DNA from: an uncultured Acetatifactor sp.
GTDB lineage: Bacteria > Bacillota > Clostridia > Lachnospirales > Lachnospiraceae
NCBI GenBank assembly: GCA_947625255.1
Contig: CANQNT010000007.1
Span: forward strand, 80,558 to 144,557
Direction: 5' to 3'
DNA: 64,000 nucleotides
This document shows, piece by piece, positions 29,431-39,808 of the stretch (the first letter of the stretch is position 1; each line of letters begins with the position of its first letter). Made by a program: the position numbers and the translations under genes. The notes under the pieces were generated by a model that was not told the DNA's origin, did not search any database, and saw nothing but the letters and a program-made list of their open reading frames with translations.

Positions 29431-30096
29431 TTACAAAGCATAAACCTTCAGATTGGAATATTCTCCGATCATCGGAGCCAGCTGGCGAAAACCGATTTTT
29501 CCTCCGCCAAGCAGGGGACCATAGGTCACACCGTCATCCATAAAACGGAAAATCTCCAGATCCTCTATGGAAAAGACTACCACGTTTCCTTTCTTTACGA
29601 CGCAGATCTTGTAAGGTGCCGTCACATCCTCCACGTTGGGAATCGGATCCCCGCCCTGCACGGTCAGATAAAAGCCATAGCTCTTCCGCAGATTACAGGT
29701 ATGGAATGCCCGTTCATCCTTTTCTTTCCGCCGGAAATACGAAACATGAAACGCGTTCATGTCTCCATGATGATACAAAGGATATTCACCCGTCCTTGGC
29801 TGAAGCCTCGGGTCGAAAAGGTCCTCTCCATTCCTCCCCCTGGCGGCAAAGAATAAAATGCTCAGTCCAGGCTCCCGAAGCGGCCGAAACTCCCATTCAA
29901 TCTTCACATCCGACGGGAAATCTACCGGACACCAAAGCACATAATTGGCCTTCTGCCCCTCATTGGCGCTCATCGCGTTCTCCATGCGCATCTTTCCCTC
30001 GGGGAACGTAATCTGCGCCTTGCCCTCCAGCACAAAGTCCTTAATATCCTCCTCACAGGACAAAGGATTCTCATAAATCAACTTCTCTTCCATCAT
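29431..30096 (-). CDS. DUF1961 / YesU-like protein
   Basis: WEFRPLREPGLSILFFAARGRNGEDLFD...YHHGDMNAFHVSYFRRK; adjacent to CE12-like and GH2 genes. Confidence 0.75.
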   Translation of the reverse strand: MMEEKLIYENPLSCEEDIKDFVLEGKAQITFPEGKMRMENAMSANEGQKANYVLWCPVDFPSDVKIEWEFRPLREPGLSILFFAARGRNGEDLFDPRLQPRTGEYPLYHHGDMNAFHVSYFRRKEKDERAFHTCNLRKSYGFYLTVQGGDPIPNVEDVTAPYKICVVKKGNVVVFSIEDLEIFRFMDDGVTYGPLLGGGKIGFRQLAPMIGEYSNLKVYAL

Positions 30097-30270
30097 AAAA
30101 CCGCCTTTCTCATATTTTCCTAAAACAGACTGATCTGATTTTTTGCCCTAAAACCATTCTACCACGGTTTTCTCCACAAACGCCCCTATCCTTTTTCCTT
30201 TTTTTCGTCACGTAATCGTATATTCATATTAACCACAAGCGCAATCATCAAAAACGCCATTACGATTTTA

Positions 30271-31707
30271 TCACGTTCTGAGCGCTCCCTGGATATTGCG
30301 CTTTCTCTTCTCATTCAATCTTTCATAAATCTCTATTTCTTCCTGCGTAAAGTTTTCATATTGAATTTGTTCAAAATCACATAAAACAAACAGCATCTCC
30401 GACATGGCATTTTCCGCTTCCTGTGTCACCACATATTCTTTCACGTTCGATTTTTGCTTATCTTCCTGCTGTTTTTCCTTTGTTCCGCTTTTTGCCCTTA
30501 CCTTGTCTTTCTCCAATACCGCGATCATTTCTCTGGCAAGCAGCCTTTGGATCGATAGAGACAGCTCCTTTTTGGAAATATTTAAAATATCTTCCATCTC
30601 TTTCAATGTGCATTTTTCATGGGGTTGGCTTAAATAATACAGCAGCTTCACATCAACAGTTGTGATATCGTTTCTCAGTGCCACGATATCAAATAATTTT
30701 TCCTGCAGCTTTCTTTCCCTGTAGATATCAAAAAAGATTCCCTCCCCCTCCAGCACGCCTTCACTGACCCTCGTTCTCTCATCCCCTAACCGATAATTTC
30801 CCGGTATGCTCAAAGGAGACACACTTCCGTCACTGGCAGCATCAAACAGGAACCGATATACCTGGCCTCTTCTTTTTTCGTAATCCATGTCATCAAAAAC
30901 ATCTTTGTAAAAATCATTGTAGCATGCAAAAACCGTACGTTTCATCTGAATCGTCTTTTTCATGCTGATTCCCTGTGAAACCAAAGATCCCTTTGTCTTT
31001 ACATAATAATACACGGGAATCTTTAATGCATAAATTGTATTGGTATGCCGTACATATTCCAAATTAAACATAAAATCCTCACACCAGCTTATGGAATTAT
31101 CCATGCTTAATTGGTAATTTTCTATGATGGAACGCTTATATAATTTATTCCACAAAACTCCATAATAAAAATCCGCCGGTTTCTGCATCATTTTGACGGC
31201 ATAGTCCACACGTGTCATAATCCCTTCTTCTTCAATACTTCCCTTTTGCGAAACACGCTCTCCAATCACCCTGTAAAAATCAGCAATCACCATATCGCAT
31301 TGGTTCTCCATGGCCGCCCGCACGAAAAACCTTGTGGCGTCCGGCGTAATCCAGTCATCGCTGTCCAAAAACTGCAGATATTCCCCCCTTGCCATGGCAA
31401 TTCCCAGATTGCGGGTATGGGAAACCCCCGTATTTTCTTTGTGCAGTACCCGAATCCGCTTATCCTTTTCCGCATAAGCATCACAGATCAAACCGGAAGC
31501 ATCTGTGCTCCCATCATTTAATAAGATCAATTCAAAATCCTTGTATTCCTGGTTCAGGATACTGTTTATACACCTGTCGATCGTTTTCTCCGCATTGTAA
31601 ATTGGAACGATAATGCTTACCAATGGCATCTCACGATAATCTCCTTTTCTGATATTCTGCAAGCCTTCCGATACGGACATCCTCCGATGCGGCACTGTCC
31701 ATATCAT
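30271..31707 (-). CDS. GT2 glycosyltransferase fused to a C-terminal MarR-like winged-helix region
   Basis: MPLVSIIVPIYNAEKTIDRCINSILNQEY...QFLDSDDWI; C-terminal LRNDITTVDVKLLYYLSQPHEKCTLKEMEDILNISKKELSLSIQRLLAREMIAVLEKDK. True start may be internal (about 31629). Confidence 0.75.
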   Translation of the reverse strand: MIWTVPHRRMSVSEGLQNIRKGDYREMPLVSIIVPIYNAEKTIDRCINSILNQEYKDFELILLNDGSTDASGLICDAYAEKDKRIRVLHKENTGVSHTRNLGIAMARGEYLQFLDSDDWITPDATRFFVRAAMENQCDMVIADFYRVIGERVSQKGSIEEEGIMTRVDYAVKMMQKPADFYYGVLWNKLYKRSIIENYQLSMDNSISWCEDFMFNLEYVRHTNTIYALKIPVYYYVKTKGSLVSQGISMKKTIQMKRTVFACYNDFYKDVFDDMDYEKRRGQVYRFLFDAASDGSVSPLSIPGNYRLGDERTRVSEGVLEGEGIFFDIYRERKLQEKLFDIVALRNDITTVDVKLLYYLSQPHEKCTLKEMEDILNISKKELSLSIQRLLAREMIAVLEKDKVRAKSGTKEKQQEDKQKSNVKEYVVTQEAENAMSEMLFVLCDFEQIQYENFTQEEIEIYERLNEKRKRNIQGALRT

Positions 31708-31886
31708 CCCCCATAATCATCCCATCCATTGATTTCGTTGCTGATCATTTTCCATCCTCGATGTTTTAAGCTTTCTATTCTGATTTTCAGCCGCTTATAA
31801 CATATTAAACTCTTTTTAACTTTTCTTCAACCCTAATTCGACAATTATTGACTGAATTTATCGTTCCGTATCTCACTTTTCCCGTC

Positions 31887-31934
31887 AAAAAACACCCTCA
31901 AATAGGGTATCCGGTCCAAGATCCTACTTGAGGG
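31887..31934 (-). terminator. Rho-independent terminator
   Basis: CCCTCAAxTAGG ... CCTAxTTGAGGG stem with T-run on minus strand. Confidence 0.75.
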
Positions 31935-31955
31935 CGGCATATCATCATAAATTTT

Positions 31956-32891
31956 TCATATTTCCTTTACTTTCCGCTCCCTTGCCTCCTGCGCGGCGGT
32001 CAGACATTTCTCCGCGTCGGCGCGCATGTTCCTGAGATGTTCCAGCACCCTGCTGATTTCCCCTTTCACTTCCTCCACACGCTTCAAAGACTCTTCAATC
32101 TTCCTGAGAACTGTCCAATCCACAAACAAGCCGTCAAAAAAGTAATCCGCGAACCGCAGGAAACCGTTGATACTGACCTTCAGCCTTGCATCTATGGTTA
32201 CGTCCGCCAGCTCCGTACGAAATCGGTCAAGCTCCACCTGGAGCGTTTCCACCAGCTCCTGGGCTTCATCCAACCGACCGTGCTTGACCAGGTCCGCAAT
32301 CAAATCCCCTCCCAGCAGATCCCAGGCGGCCCATCGGTTCGCGCTGCCAAGCCGGTCCAGGATACGTTCCGTCGTCCCCAGGGCAGTGGCGCCGGCGCTG
32401 ATCGCCTCATCAATCTCTCGAACTTCACTCGTCAGACGCGTAATTTCTTCCTCCAGACGCAGGACTTCCTCCGCTTCCGGTGTCCCGGAAGCTTTGATGG
32501 CAGCGGCTTTCTCCTCCAGAAGCTTTGCATATCGTTTTTCACAGCCACGCAGCGAGGCTTCCTCTTCCTGATATCTGCGCAAATCCTCCTTTACGGCGGC
32601 CAGCTCCCGCACCGCCGCATCATATTTGACCGCCGCGGCACAGGCTTCCTTTTTTTCCTTATCCAGCTTCTGATCCAGCTTGCCGACCACGCGATAAAAA
32701 TAATTGGCCAGACTTCGTCCTTCCAGCTGGTCTACATCCTTTTGCTCGATTTCTTTCTCCACTTCCAGACTGAGCACCTTTTGTTCCAATTCGCGCCGTT
32801 CCTCCCGCAGCCGGGACAAAAGAGTATCCAGCCGTTGTTTTCTCAGTATCTGTTCCTGCAGTCTTTGCAGTTCTCCGTTCTCCATAGCCAT
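31956..32891 (-). CDS. Coiled-coil protein of unknown function
   Basis: 311 aa ORF with extended heptad-like Glu/Leu/Arg-rich segments; abuts the MutS-like gene. Confidence 0.8.
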   Translation of the reverse strand: MAMENGELQRLQEQILRKQRLDTLLSRLREERRELEQKVLSLEVEKEIEQKDVDQLEGRSLANYFYRVVGKLDQKLDKEKKEACAAAVKYDAAVRELAAVKEDLRRYQEEEASLRGCEKRYAKLLEEKAAAIKASGTPEAEEVLRLEEEITRLTSEVREIDEAISAGATALGTTERILDRLGSANRWAAWDLLGGDLIADLVKHGRLDEAQELVETLQVELDRFRTELADVTIDARLKVSINGFLRFADYFFDGLFVDWTVLRKIEESLKRVEEVKGEISRVLEHLRNMRADAEKCLTAAQEARERKVKEI

Positions 32892-34456
32892 CAGCTTTCC
32901 CTCCTTGTCAAATACCGTTCCACCAGTTCCCGTTCGTAAATCTCCTTTTCCGGTCTCCCCCGCACAATGCCAAAGGTCTTGCGGACGCCTCCCTCCGCAT
33001 CCATAAGCTGCTCCGTCACATAATTTAACGCCCTTTCTCCCTCCGCGAGCTCCAGTTTCCCATCCTCCGCCCAGTCAGCCAGCCGGCTCAAATGGGTGAC
33101 AAACACCAGATGAGAATGGGTCCGTGAAAAGGCCCCCAGCACTTCCGACAAAATAACGCTTCCCTCCGCCTCCGAGGTGCTGGAAAGAATCTCATTGAAC
33201 AAAACCAGGCTCCCCCGCCTCAACTGCCCCGCCATGGTTCTGATCTGCACCAGCTCCTGCTCCAGTCTGCCGTGCACGGCGCGTGTATCCTCTGTTCCCG
33301 CGAACAAAGTACCAATATAAGGAACCGCTGACGCACGGTAACTGACCGCCGGTACCGGGAACCCCAGCTGCGTCAGGACCTGGGCGCAACCAAGCGCCTG
33401 CAAAAAAGTGGTCTTGCCGCCGCTGTTAAACCCAGTGATCACGGCGATTCTGCCATCCACATTGGAATAGTCATTTCCCCGGATGCCGGCCACACCTCCC
33501 GGATTCCCCTGGCTATGACATTTGGCCAGCAGACGAAGCGGCAGCAAGTTCGTTGCCTCCATGCGTCCTTCTCCTTTTTCTCCTACCTCCGGCAGACAAT
33601 AAGGCACTCCCAGTTCCCGATAGAGCGCAAGAAGCCGGATCCCTGTCTGATAAAAAAACAGGGAATTCCGAATCCGATGGAAAGGGCGCACCACGGCGCC
33701 GTTGAGTCGGGCCGCAAAATCACACAAGCGCACCAGCGTTTTCCTGTAAATTTCCTCCAGGTTATTGCGCAGGACCAAATCCCCTTCCGTGGAAATCAGG
33801 CACTCTTCATCAATGGCTTTCTTTTTCAGAAATCCTTTTTCTTTTCGCATATAGGTGTTTTCCGGGTAAAGACGCGCGATCCATACCTTGTTCATGGCGC
33901 CTCCCCAGCCATAATCCACGTCATATTCCACCGCGCCCGCGTCCAGGACCTCCCGCAAGATGCCAATGATTTCCCGCAGCCTCTCCTGCGCCTCTCCCGC
34001 TTCCAAAAAATGTGCGATCCTTGCCAGCACCTGAGAGCGGGGAGCTTTCCGCAACTCTAAATGAGCCGACTGAAGCACTTGGAGATTCCCCTCCAGGAGC
34101 GCCAGATACTCCTCCAGACGCTTATGAAGCGGCTCCTGAGAGGACTCCCAAATATTCAGATTCCGCCTGGGCACATCGTCCCGAAGCCGCCCGCAGATTT
34201 CAAGACACCCTTCCAGAAAAGCGGGATCCTCCGTCAAATCCCGCAGCACACTTTGCCGAAATAAGATGACCTCCCTGTCCTCTGGCAGATTGCGCACCTC
34301 TTCGCAAAGCTGTTCATACTCTTCCCTGCGCAGACGCAAATCTGTGCAGAGCTCGTCAAACAACAGATCATGAATCAGGCTGTCGCTGACACGAACCCCT
34401 TCCCTCTGCGCCTGCCGTGTTTTTTCATCCGGATATAACAAATCAAACTCTATCAT
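32891..34456 (-). CDS. MutS-family ATPase domain protein (paralogue A)
   Basis: IAVITGFNSGGKTTFLQALGCAQVLTQLGFPVPA...GSLVLFNEILSSTSEAEGSVI...LVFVTHLSRLAD. Confidence 0.85.
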   Translation of the reverse strand: MIEFDLLYPDEKTRQAQREGVRVSDSLIHDLLFDELCTDLRLRREEYEQLCEEVRNLPEDREVILFRQSVLRDLTEDPAFLEGCLEICGRLRDDVPRRNLNIWESSQEPLHKRLEEYLALLEGNLQVLQSAHLELRKAPRSQVLARIAHFLEAGEAQERLREIIGILREVLDAGAVEYDVDYGWGGAMNKVWIARLYPENTYMRKEKGFLKKKAIDEECLISTEGDLVLRNNLEEIYRKTLVRLCDFAARLNGAVVRPFHRIRNSLFFYQTGIRLLALYRELGVPYCLPEVGEKGEGRMEATNLLPLRLLAKCHSQGNPGGVAGIRGNDYSNVDGRIAVITGFNSGGKTTFLQALGCAQVLTQLGFPVPAVSYRASAVPYIGTLFAGTEDTRAVHGRLEQELVQIRTMAGQLRRGSLVLFNEILSSTSEAEGSVILSEVLGAFSRTHSHLVFVTHLSRLADWAEDGKLELAEGERALNYVTEQLMDAEGGVRKTFGIVRGRPEKEIYERELVERYLTRRES

Positions 34457-34539
34457 CCTGCACACCCTCGACAAACCGCCTCTGCAGCCATACGCCGCCA
34501 TACCTCCGCCGCCGGTTCCGACATTTCGGCCGCGCCTCG

Positions 34540-36156
34540 TCAGCCACCGCTTTCCGCCGCCTCCGCCGAAAGCACCTCCCACAATCCTTCATAGGTGACG
34601 CCGCATTGTTCCGCTATATCCCTGGCATAGGACTGGCGATAGGACTCCTGCCGCAGGATATGGAATGTCCTCTGCCGGGATTGCCGACACTCCGCCATAC
34701 CAGCCACCAGACTATAAAAGCGCCCCTCTCCCAGTTCATCGATCAGCTCATGGTAATGGGTCACCAGGCCTCCCACGCAGCCGCCCCGGTCAAATTCAGA
34801 CATCAGTCGTTTTAAGAGCGTCACCGCCACCGGACGCTGGGTACTGGTGAAAGGTTCGTTCAGCAATATCATGTCCCCGGCTTTCATGGAATCCAGAATT
34901 TTCTTCATTCTTTGAAGCTCCTGCTCAAAGCGCCCCACCATGGCCGTTTCCTCCTCGTCCCGGCCAAACAGCGTATGCACCTTTCCTGTCATTTCCAGCA
35001 CCGCTTCCCGGGCCGGCACGTACATCCCGATCTGGGCCAGACACTGAATGAGACCCACACTCCTTAGAAAAGTGGTCTTCCCGCCCTGATTGGCCCCCGT
35101 CAAAAGGAACAGGCGCTGATTTCCCTGGAAACAATAATCATTGGCCACCGCGTGAAATCCCTCTCCCCGCTGAAAAAGGTTCCTTCCCAAAGTCATGTCA
35201 TAGGCCCCACGCACATGAAAGCCCCCGTCCCGCACCACAAAGCGCGGCAGACAAAAAGGGAAGCCCGCCTTTTCATATTCCCGCCGAAACCGCACACAGG
35301 CCAAATAAAAAACCAGCTCATTGGCAAACTGTAAGAACGGCCAAAAGGAAAAGCCTCCATATTCCCGGTACAGCGCATCCGCCTCTTTCCAGAGCTCCGG
35401 ATCCTTCCGATCCACATATTCTTGTATTTTTTTATCCAAAACCGTCAAATCATTCTGATACACGCCTACGGAAAAATCATAGTCCTCCAAAAAGAAAGAC
35501 GCCGCTTCCTGCAGACACGCCAAAAAGGAGGCGTTTTCCCCCTCTCTGGTATCATCCAATACCGCGTTGCGGCATTTTTGCTCCAAATCCTTATTAATCA
35601 GAAAATTCCGCGGCATTTTTTGCCGCACCCGATCCAGAAACGCCTCCAGTCGCCGCCGCTTCCTGCACGCATCCTGACCTGACACCGGTACCGCCAGCCT
35701 TCGAATCCCCTCGGCCAGGGGAGAATCCAAAGGAAGCTGTTCAAGCAGACGTCCCAGGGCGCCATCCATATCCGCCTGAAATTCCAGAAGCATCTGCAGA
35801 TAAAACAATTTCTGCCCCAGCCCGTCCCGGGTTCCCCGGATATGCCCCAGCTTCTTTTGGGACTCCGAGATACTGCCGACCGTCCAGACAGCCGCTTCAT
35901 ACAACTCCCGGTTCTCATACAATGCTTCCAGAATCCGCTGTCTGTAAAGCACCGTGGAAAGAGCGGCACAAGGATGCAGAAACACCTGTTCAAAATCAAA
36001 CCGTTCTCCGAACCTGCCCAACCGGCAGACTTCCCTATAAAGCGCGTCCAGATTCAAATCCTTAATGTAGGATTCGTCTCCTGTTTTCCGCTCCTCCATC
36101 CATTCCTGATACCGTTCCCCGCAGTCCCATAACAGACTGAAATACCCGTCATCCAT
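34540..36156 (-). CDS. MutS-family ATPase domain protein (paralogue B)
   Basis: LFLLTGANQGGKTTFLRSVGLIQCLAQIGMYVPA...DMILLNEPFTSTQ...GLVTHYHELID. Confidence 0.85.
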   Translation of the reverse strand: MDDGYFSLLWDCGERYQEWMEERKTGDESYIKDLNLDALYREVCRLGRFGERFDFEQVFLHPCAALSTVLYRQRILEALYENRELYEAAVWTVGSISESQKKLGHIRGTRDGLGQKLFYLQMLLEFQADMDGALGRLLEQLPLDSPLAEGIRRLAVPVSGQDACRKRRRLEAFLDRVRQKMPRNFLINKDLEQKCRNAVLDDTREGENASFLACLQEAASFFLEDYDFSVGVYQNDLTVLDKKIQEYVDRKDPELWKEADALYREYGGFSFWPFLQFANELVFYLACVRFRREYEKAGFPFCLPRFVVRDGGFHVRGAYDMTLGRNLFQRGEGFHAVANDYCFQGNQRLFLLTGANQGGKTTFLRSVGLIQCLAQIGMYVPAREAVLEMTGKVHTLFGRDEEETAMVGRFEQELQRMKKILDSMKAGDMILLNEPFTSTQRPVAVTLLKRLMSEFDRGGCVGGLVTHYHELIDELGEGRFYSLVAGMAECRQSRQRTFHILRQESYRQSYARDIAEQCGVTYEGLWEVLSAEAAESGG

Positions 36157-36272
36157 TCCAATTCCTCAAGCGTTCCTCGCCCCTGCGGCAATTGCCGCTC
36201 CAGCCTTGAAAGTTTCTCCGAACACTTACATCATAGCACAGATCGGTATTTTTGGCTATGCCTGAATCAAAA

Positions 36273-37070
36273 TTACGGCACGCCTGCCACGGCCGCTTTC
36301 ATGGAAGCCACATATTCCCCGATTTCCGGTGCGGCGTCCGCTCCCTTTCCGGCAATGATCCGCACAATGGCGCTTCCCACTATGGCCCCGTCGGAAATCT
36401 CCGCCATCTTCGCCGCCTGCTGGGGCGTACTGATTCCGAATCCTATGGCACAGGGAATGTCCGTCGCCTTACGAATGCTTGCCACGATCGATGTAAGATC
36501 CGTCTTGATCTCCTTGCGCACGCCGGTCACGCCCATAGAGGAAACTACATACAGAAAGCCTTTCGCTTGGCCGGCAATGGCCTGAATCCGGTCCTCGGAA
36601 GTGGGGGCTACCATGGAAATCACCTCCACTCCATGAGCGGCCGCGGGCTCTTCCACCTCTCCTTTTTCTTCAAAAGGAAGATCCGGAATAATGATCCCGT
36701 CCACGCCCAACTCCCGGCATTTTCCAAAAAAGCGGTCGTAACCATAATGGAACACGGGATTCAAATAGGTCATGAACACCAAAGGAAGATCGGAGCTTTC
36801 CCGTACTTTCCGCACGATCTCAAATACCCCGTCCGTGGTCATGCCGCCCCGCAGGGACCGTAAATCGGCTTCCTGGATCACAACGCCCTCCGCCGTCGGG
36901 TCGGAAAACGGAATTCCGATTTCCACCAGATCCACGCCCGCCTTTTCCATTTCCAGAATAAACTTCACCGTGCTGTCCGCGTCAGGGTCTCCGGCTGTTA
37001 AAAAGGCGATAAAAGCCTTATGATTTGGCGTGTCAAAAACACGGGACAGTCCGCTTTTTTTCTCATTCAT
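36273..37070 (-). CDS. trpA: Tryptophan synthase alpha subunit
   Basis: [40 protein letters not shown]. Confidence 0.96.
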   Translation of the reverse strand: MNEKKSGLSRVFDTPNHKAFIAFLTAGDPDADSTVKFILEMEKAGVDLVEIGIPFSDPTAEGVVIQEADLRSLRGGMTTDGVFEIVRKVRESSDLPLVFMTYLNPVFHYGYDRFFGKCRELGVDGIIIPDLPFEEKGEVEEPAAAHGVEVISMVAPTSEDRIQAIAGQAKGFLYVVSSMGVTGVRKEIKTDLTSIVASIRKATDIPCAIGFGISTPQQAAKMAEISDGAIVGSAIVRIIAGKGADAAPEIGEYVASMKAAVAGVP

Positions 37071-38247
37071 GAAGATCCACCCCCTTGTATCTGGCGATTG
37101 CCGCCACATCTTTATCCCCCCGGCCTGACAGCGTAATGATCATGCATTCGTCAGGCCCATACTGCCCGGCGATCTTGCGGGCATGAGCCACGGCATGGGC
37201 ACTTTCAATGGCACAGATAATACCCTCCGTCCGCGCCAGATATTCAAAAGCATCCACTGCCTCGTCATCCGTCACCGGCACATACCGGGCACGGCCGATA
37301 TCATGAAGATAAGCATGCTCCGGCCCGATTCCGGGGTAATCCAATCCCGCGGAAATGGAATAAACCGGGGCGATCTGCCCATATTCATTCTGGCAGAAAT
37401 AGGATTTCATCCCGTGAAACACTCCGAGGGATCCTTTGGCAATGGTGGCGGCATGGTAAGGTGTATCCAGGCCCTTTCCGGCCGCCTCGCAGCCGATCAG
37501 GGCCACATCCTTGTCCTCCAGGAACGGATGGAAAGAGCCCATGGCGTTGCTTCCGCCGCCTACACAGGCGATGACGGCCGCCGGCAGTCTGCCCTCCGCC
37601 TTCAGAATCTGTTCCCTGGCCTCTCTGCCGATCACGCTCTGGAAATCCCGCACGATCATGGGAAAGGGATGAGGGCCCATCACGGATCCCAGTACATAAT
37701 GGGTGTCATTCACCCGATTGCTCCATTCCCGCATAGTTTCATTCACAGCATCCTTTAAGGTCTGGGTCCCGCTGGTCACGGGATGCACCTTCGCGCCCAA
37801 AAGCTCCATCCGATAGACATTTAACGCCTGCCTGTCCGTGTCCTCCTTGCCCATGAAGATCTCACACTCCATGCCAAAAAGCGCTGCCACCGTAGCCGTG
37901 GCCACGCCGTGCTGACCCGCTCCCGTTTCCGCGATCAGCCTGGTTTTTCCCATCTTTTTCGCGAGAAGCGCCTGTCCCAGTACATTGTTGATCTTATGGG
38001 AACCGGTGTGGTTCAAATCCTCCCGCTTAAGATAAATCTTGGCCCCGCCCAGATCCCGGGTCATTTTCTCCGCATAATACAAGAGAGAAGGCCGTCCCGC
38101 GTAGTCGTTCAAAAGCTTACGCAGCTCCTCCTGAAACTCCGGATCCTTTTTATAATATTCATAGCATTCCTCCAAGCGGATCAGTTCGTTCATCAACGTC
38201 TCTGAAATATACTGCCCCCCGTGAATGCCATATCGTCCTCTGCTCAT
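37063..38247 (-). CDS. trpB: Tryptophan synthase beta subunit
   Basis: [49 protein letters not shown]. Confidence 0.97.
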   Translation of the reverse strand: MSRGRYGIHGGQYISETLMNELIRLEECYEYYKKDPEFQEELRKLLNDYAGRPSLLYYAEKMTRDLGGAKIYLKREDLNHTGSHKINNVLGQALLAKKMGKTRLIAETGAGQHGVATATVAALFGMECEIFMGKEDTDRQALNVYRMELLGAKVHPVTSGTQTLKDAVNETMREWSNRVNDTHYVLGSVMGPHPFPMIVRDFQSVIGREAREQILKAEGRLPAAVIACVGGGSNAMGSFHPFLEDKDVALIGCEAAGKGLDTPYHAATIAKGSLGVFHGMKSYFCQNEYGQIAPVYSISAGLDYPGIGPEHAYLHDIGRARYVPVTDDEAVDAFEYLARTEGIICAIESAHAVAHARKIAGQYGPDECMIITLSGRGDKDVAAIARYKGVDLHE

Positions 38248-38266
38248 ATTGCCTGTTCCTTTCCTA

Positions 38267-38380
38267 CCCTATTCTTTCCGCGCGGGCCGCTCCGCCCTAT
38301 TCTTTGCCGCCGCGCGGGCCGCTCCGCCCTATTCTTTGCCGCCGCGTGAATTGCCCCGCCCTATTCTTGCGGCCGCGCGG
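38267..38380. repeat. GC-rich tandem repeat, about 28-32 bp unit, about 3.7 copies
   Basis: Units begin CCCTATTCTT at 38267, 38295, 38327 and 38359. Confidence 0.9.
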
Positions 38381-38975
38381 AAAATTCACGCACAATTTCC
38401 ACTAAAGTCCGCATTTTCCGGGGATCCTTGTAGCCGCCGGTCTCCGCACCGGAGCTCACATCAATGCAATAGGGCCGAAAGCGCTCCATGGCGTCCCGGA
38501 TGTTTTCCGGATCAATGCCCCCTGCCAGGAAAAAAGGCCGCTCCACCGCGCCCAGAGCCTCCCAGTCGAAACGCCTGCCGGTTCCCTTTCCATTATCAAA
38601 TAACAAATAATCCGCGGGACTGTGCATCGCCCGTTCCACGTCTTCCCGACCCGACACCCGAAAGGCCTGAATCACGGGCTTTCCCGTAATATACCGAATC
38701 CGCGCCACAGTCTCTTCCGGCTCCGTCCCGTGGAGCTGGGCCAAATCAATGACTCCCTCTTGTAAAAGACGGATCATCGTTTCCTCCTGCTCGTCCACAA
38801 AAACCCCCACTGCCGGAATCCTCGGATCCAACTTCTCCCGCAGCCGCCTTGCCTGCTCCCAACCCACATTCCGATGGCTTTTCGGGTAAAAGACGAAGCC
38901 CACATAATCCGGCTGAATCTCATTGGCAAAAACAATATCCTCTTCCCGGAAAAGACCGCAGATTTTAATCTTCAT
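38361..38975 (-). CDS. trpF: Phosphoribosylanthranilate isomerase
   Basis: MKIKICGLFREEDIVFANEIQPDYVGFVFYPKSHRNV. Confidence 0.95.
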   Translation of the reverse strand: MKIKICGLFREEDIVFANEIQPDYVGFVFYPKSHRNVGWEQARRLREKLDPRIPAVGVFVDEQEETMIRLLQEGVIDLAQLHGTEPEETVARIRYITGKPVIQAFRVSGREDVERAMHSPADYLLFDNGKGTGRRFDWEALGAVERPFFLAGGIDPENIRDAMERFRPYCIDVSSGAETGGYKDPRKMRTLVEIVREFSARPQE

Positions 38976-39804
38976 GTCCGCTCCTCCCGGCCAGGTCATC
39001 CAACATGGCCCTTTTATCCGCGCTGCGCATCAGGGCCTCTCCGATCAAGACCGCGTCGGTACCGTTTTCCTGAAGTCTGGCAATGTCCTCTCTGGTTTTC
39101 ATTCCGCTTTCCGAAACAAACAATACATTTCCGGGGACCAGACTGCGAAGCCGCAGGGAGTTACCGATATCCACGGTAAAATCCTTCAGATTCCGATTAT
39201 TGACTCCGATGATGTCCGCTCCGACTCCCAGCGCCATTTCGATCTCCCGCTCATCATGGGCTTCCACCAATGCGTCCAGTCCCAGGGAATGTGCCAGCTC
39301 CAAATATTCCCCAAGCTGTTTGTCGGAAAGCAGAGTGCAGATCAGCAGTATGGCGTCCGCGCCAATGGCCTTGGCCTCGTAAATCATATACTCATCCACG
39401 GTGAAATCCTTGCGCAGCAGCGGAATGGAAACCGCTTCCCGGATGCGGCTCAGGTACTCATTGCTTCCCTGGAAAAAATACGGCTCCGTCAAAACCGAAA
39501 TGGCATTTGCCCCCGCGGCCTCATAATCCCTGGCAATCTCCAAATAGGGAAAATGAGGGGCGATGATTCCTTTGGAAGGGGATGCCTTTTTCACTTCGCA
39601 GATGAAACCGATCCCGGGCTCACGCAGCGCCTTTGCGAAACCAACTCCCGTACTCTTTCTTTCCAGCGCCATGGAACGATATTGCTCCAAAGAAATCTTT
39701 CGTTTATTCTCTTCCACACGCTCCCGCGTTTTTTCCGCAATCTTCTCTAAAATCACATCGATCCCTCCGCTCTTACCATACTGCGTCCGCTCTTTGCGCA
39801 ACAC
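38965..39804 (-). CDS. trpC: Indole-3-glycerol phosphate synthase
   Basis: FICEVKKASPSKGIIAPHFPYLEIARDYEAAGANAISVLTEPYFFQGS. Confidence 0.95.
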   Translation of the reverse strand: MLRKERTQYGKSGGIDVILEKIAEKTRERVEENKRKISLEQYRSMALERKSTGVGFAKALREPGIGFICEVKKASPSKGIIAPHFPYLEIARDYEAAGANAISVLTEPYFFQGSNEYLSRIREAVSIPLLRKDFTVDEYMIYEAKAIGADAILLICTLLSDKQLGEYLELAHSLGLDALVEAHDEREIEMALGVGADIIGVNNRNLKDFTVDIGNSLRLRSLVPGNVLFVSESGMKTREDIARLQENGTDAVLIGEALMRSADKRAMLDDLAGRSGHED

Positions 39805-39808
39805 CCAT

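Noticed and set aside
38225-38689. 154-aa plus-strand Pro/Arg-rich ORF
   Set aside because: Produced by the GC-rich tandem repeat and antisense of trpF.
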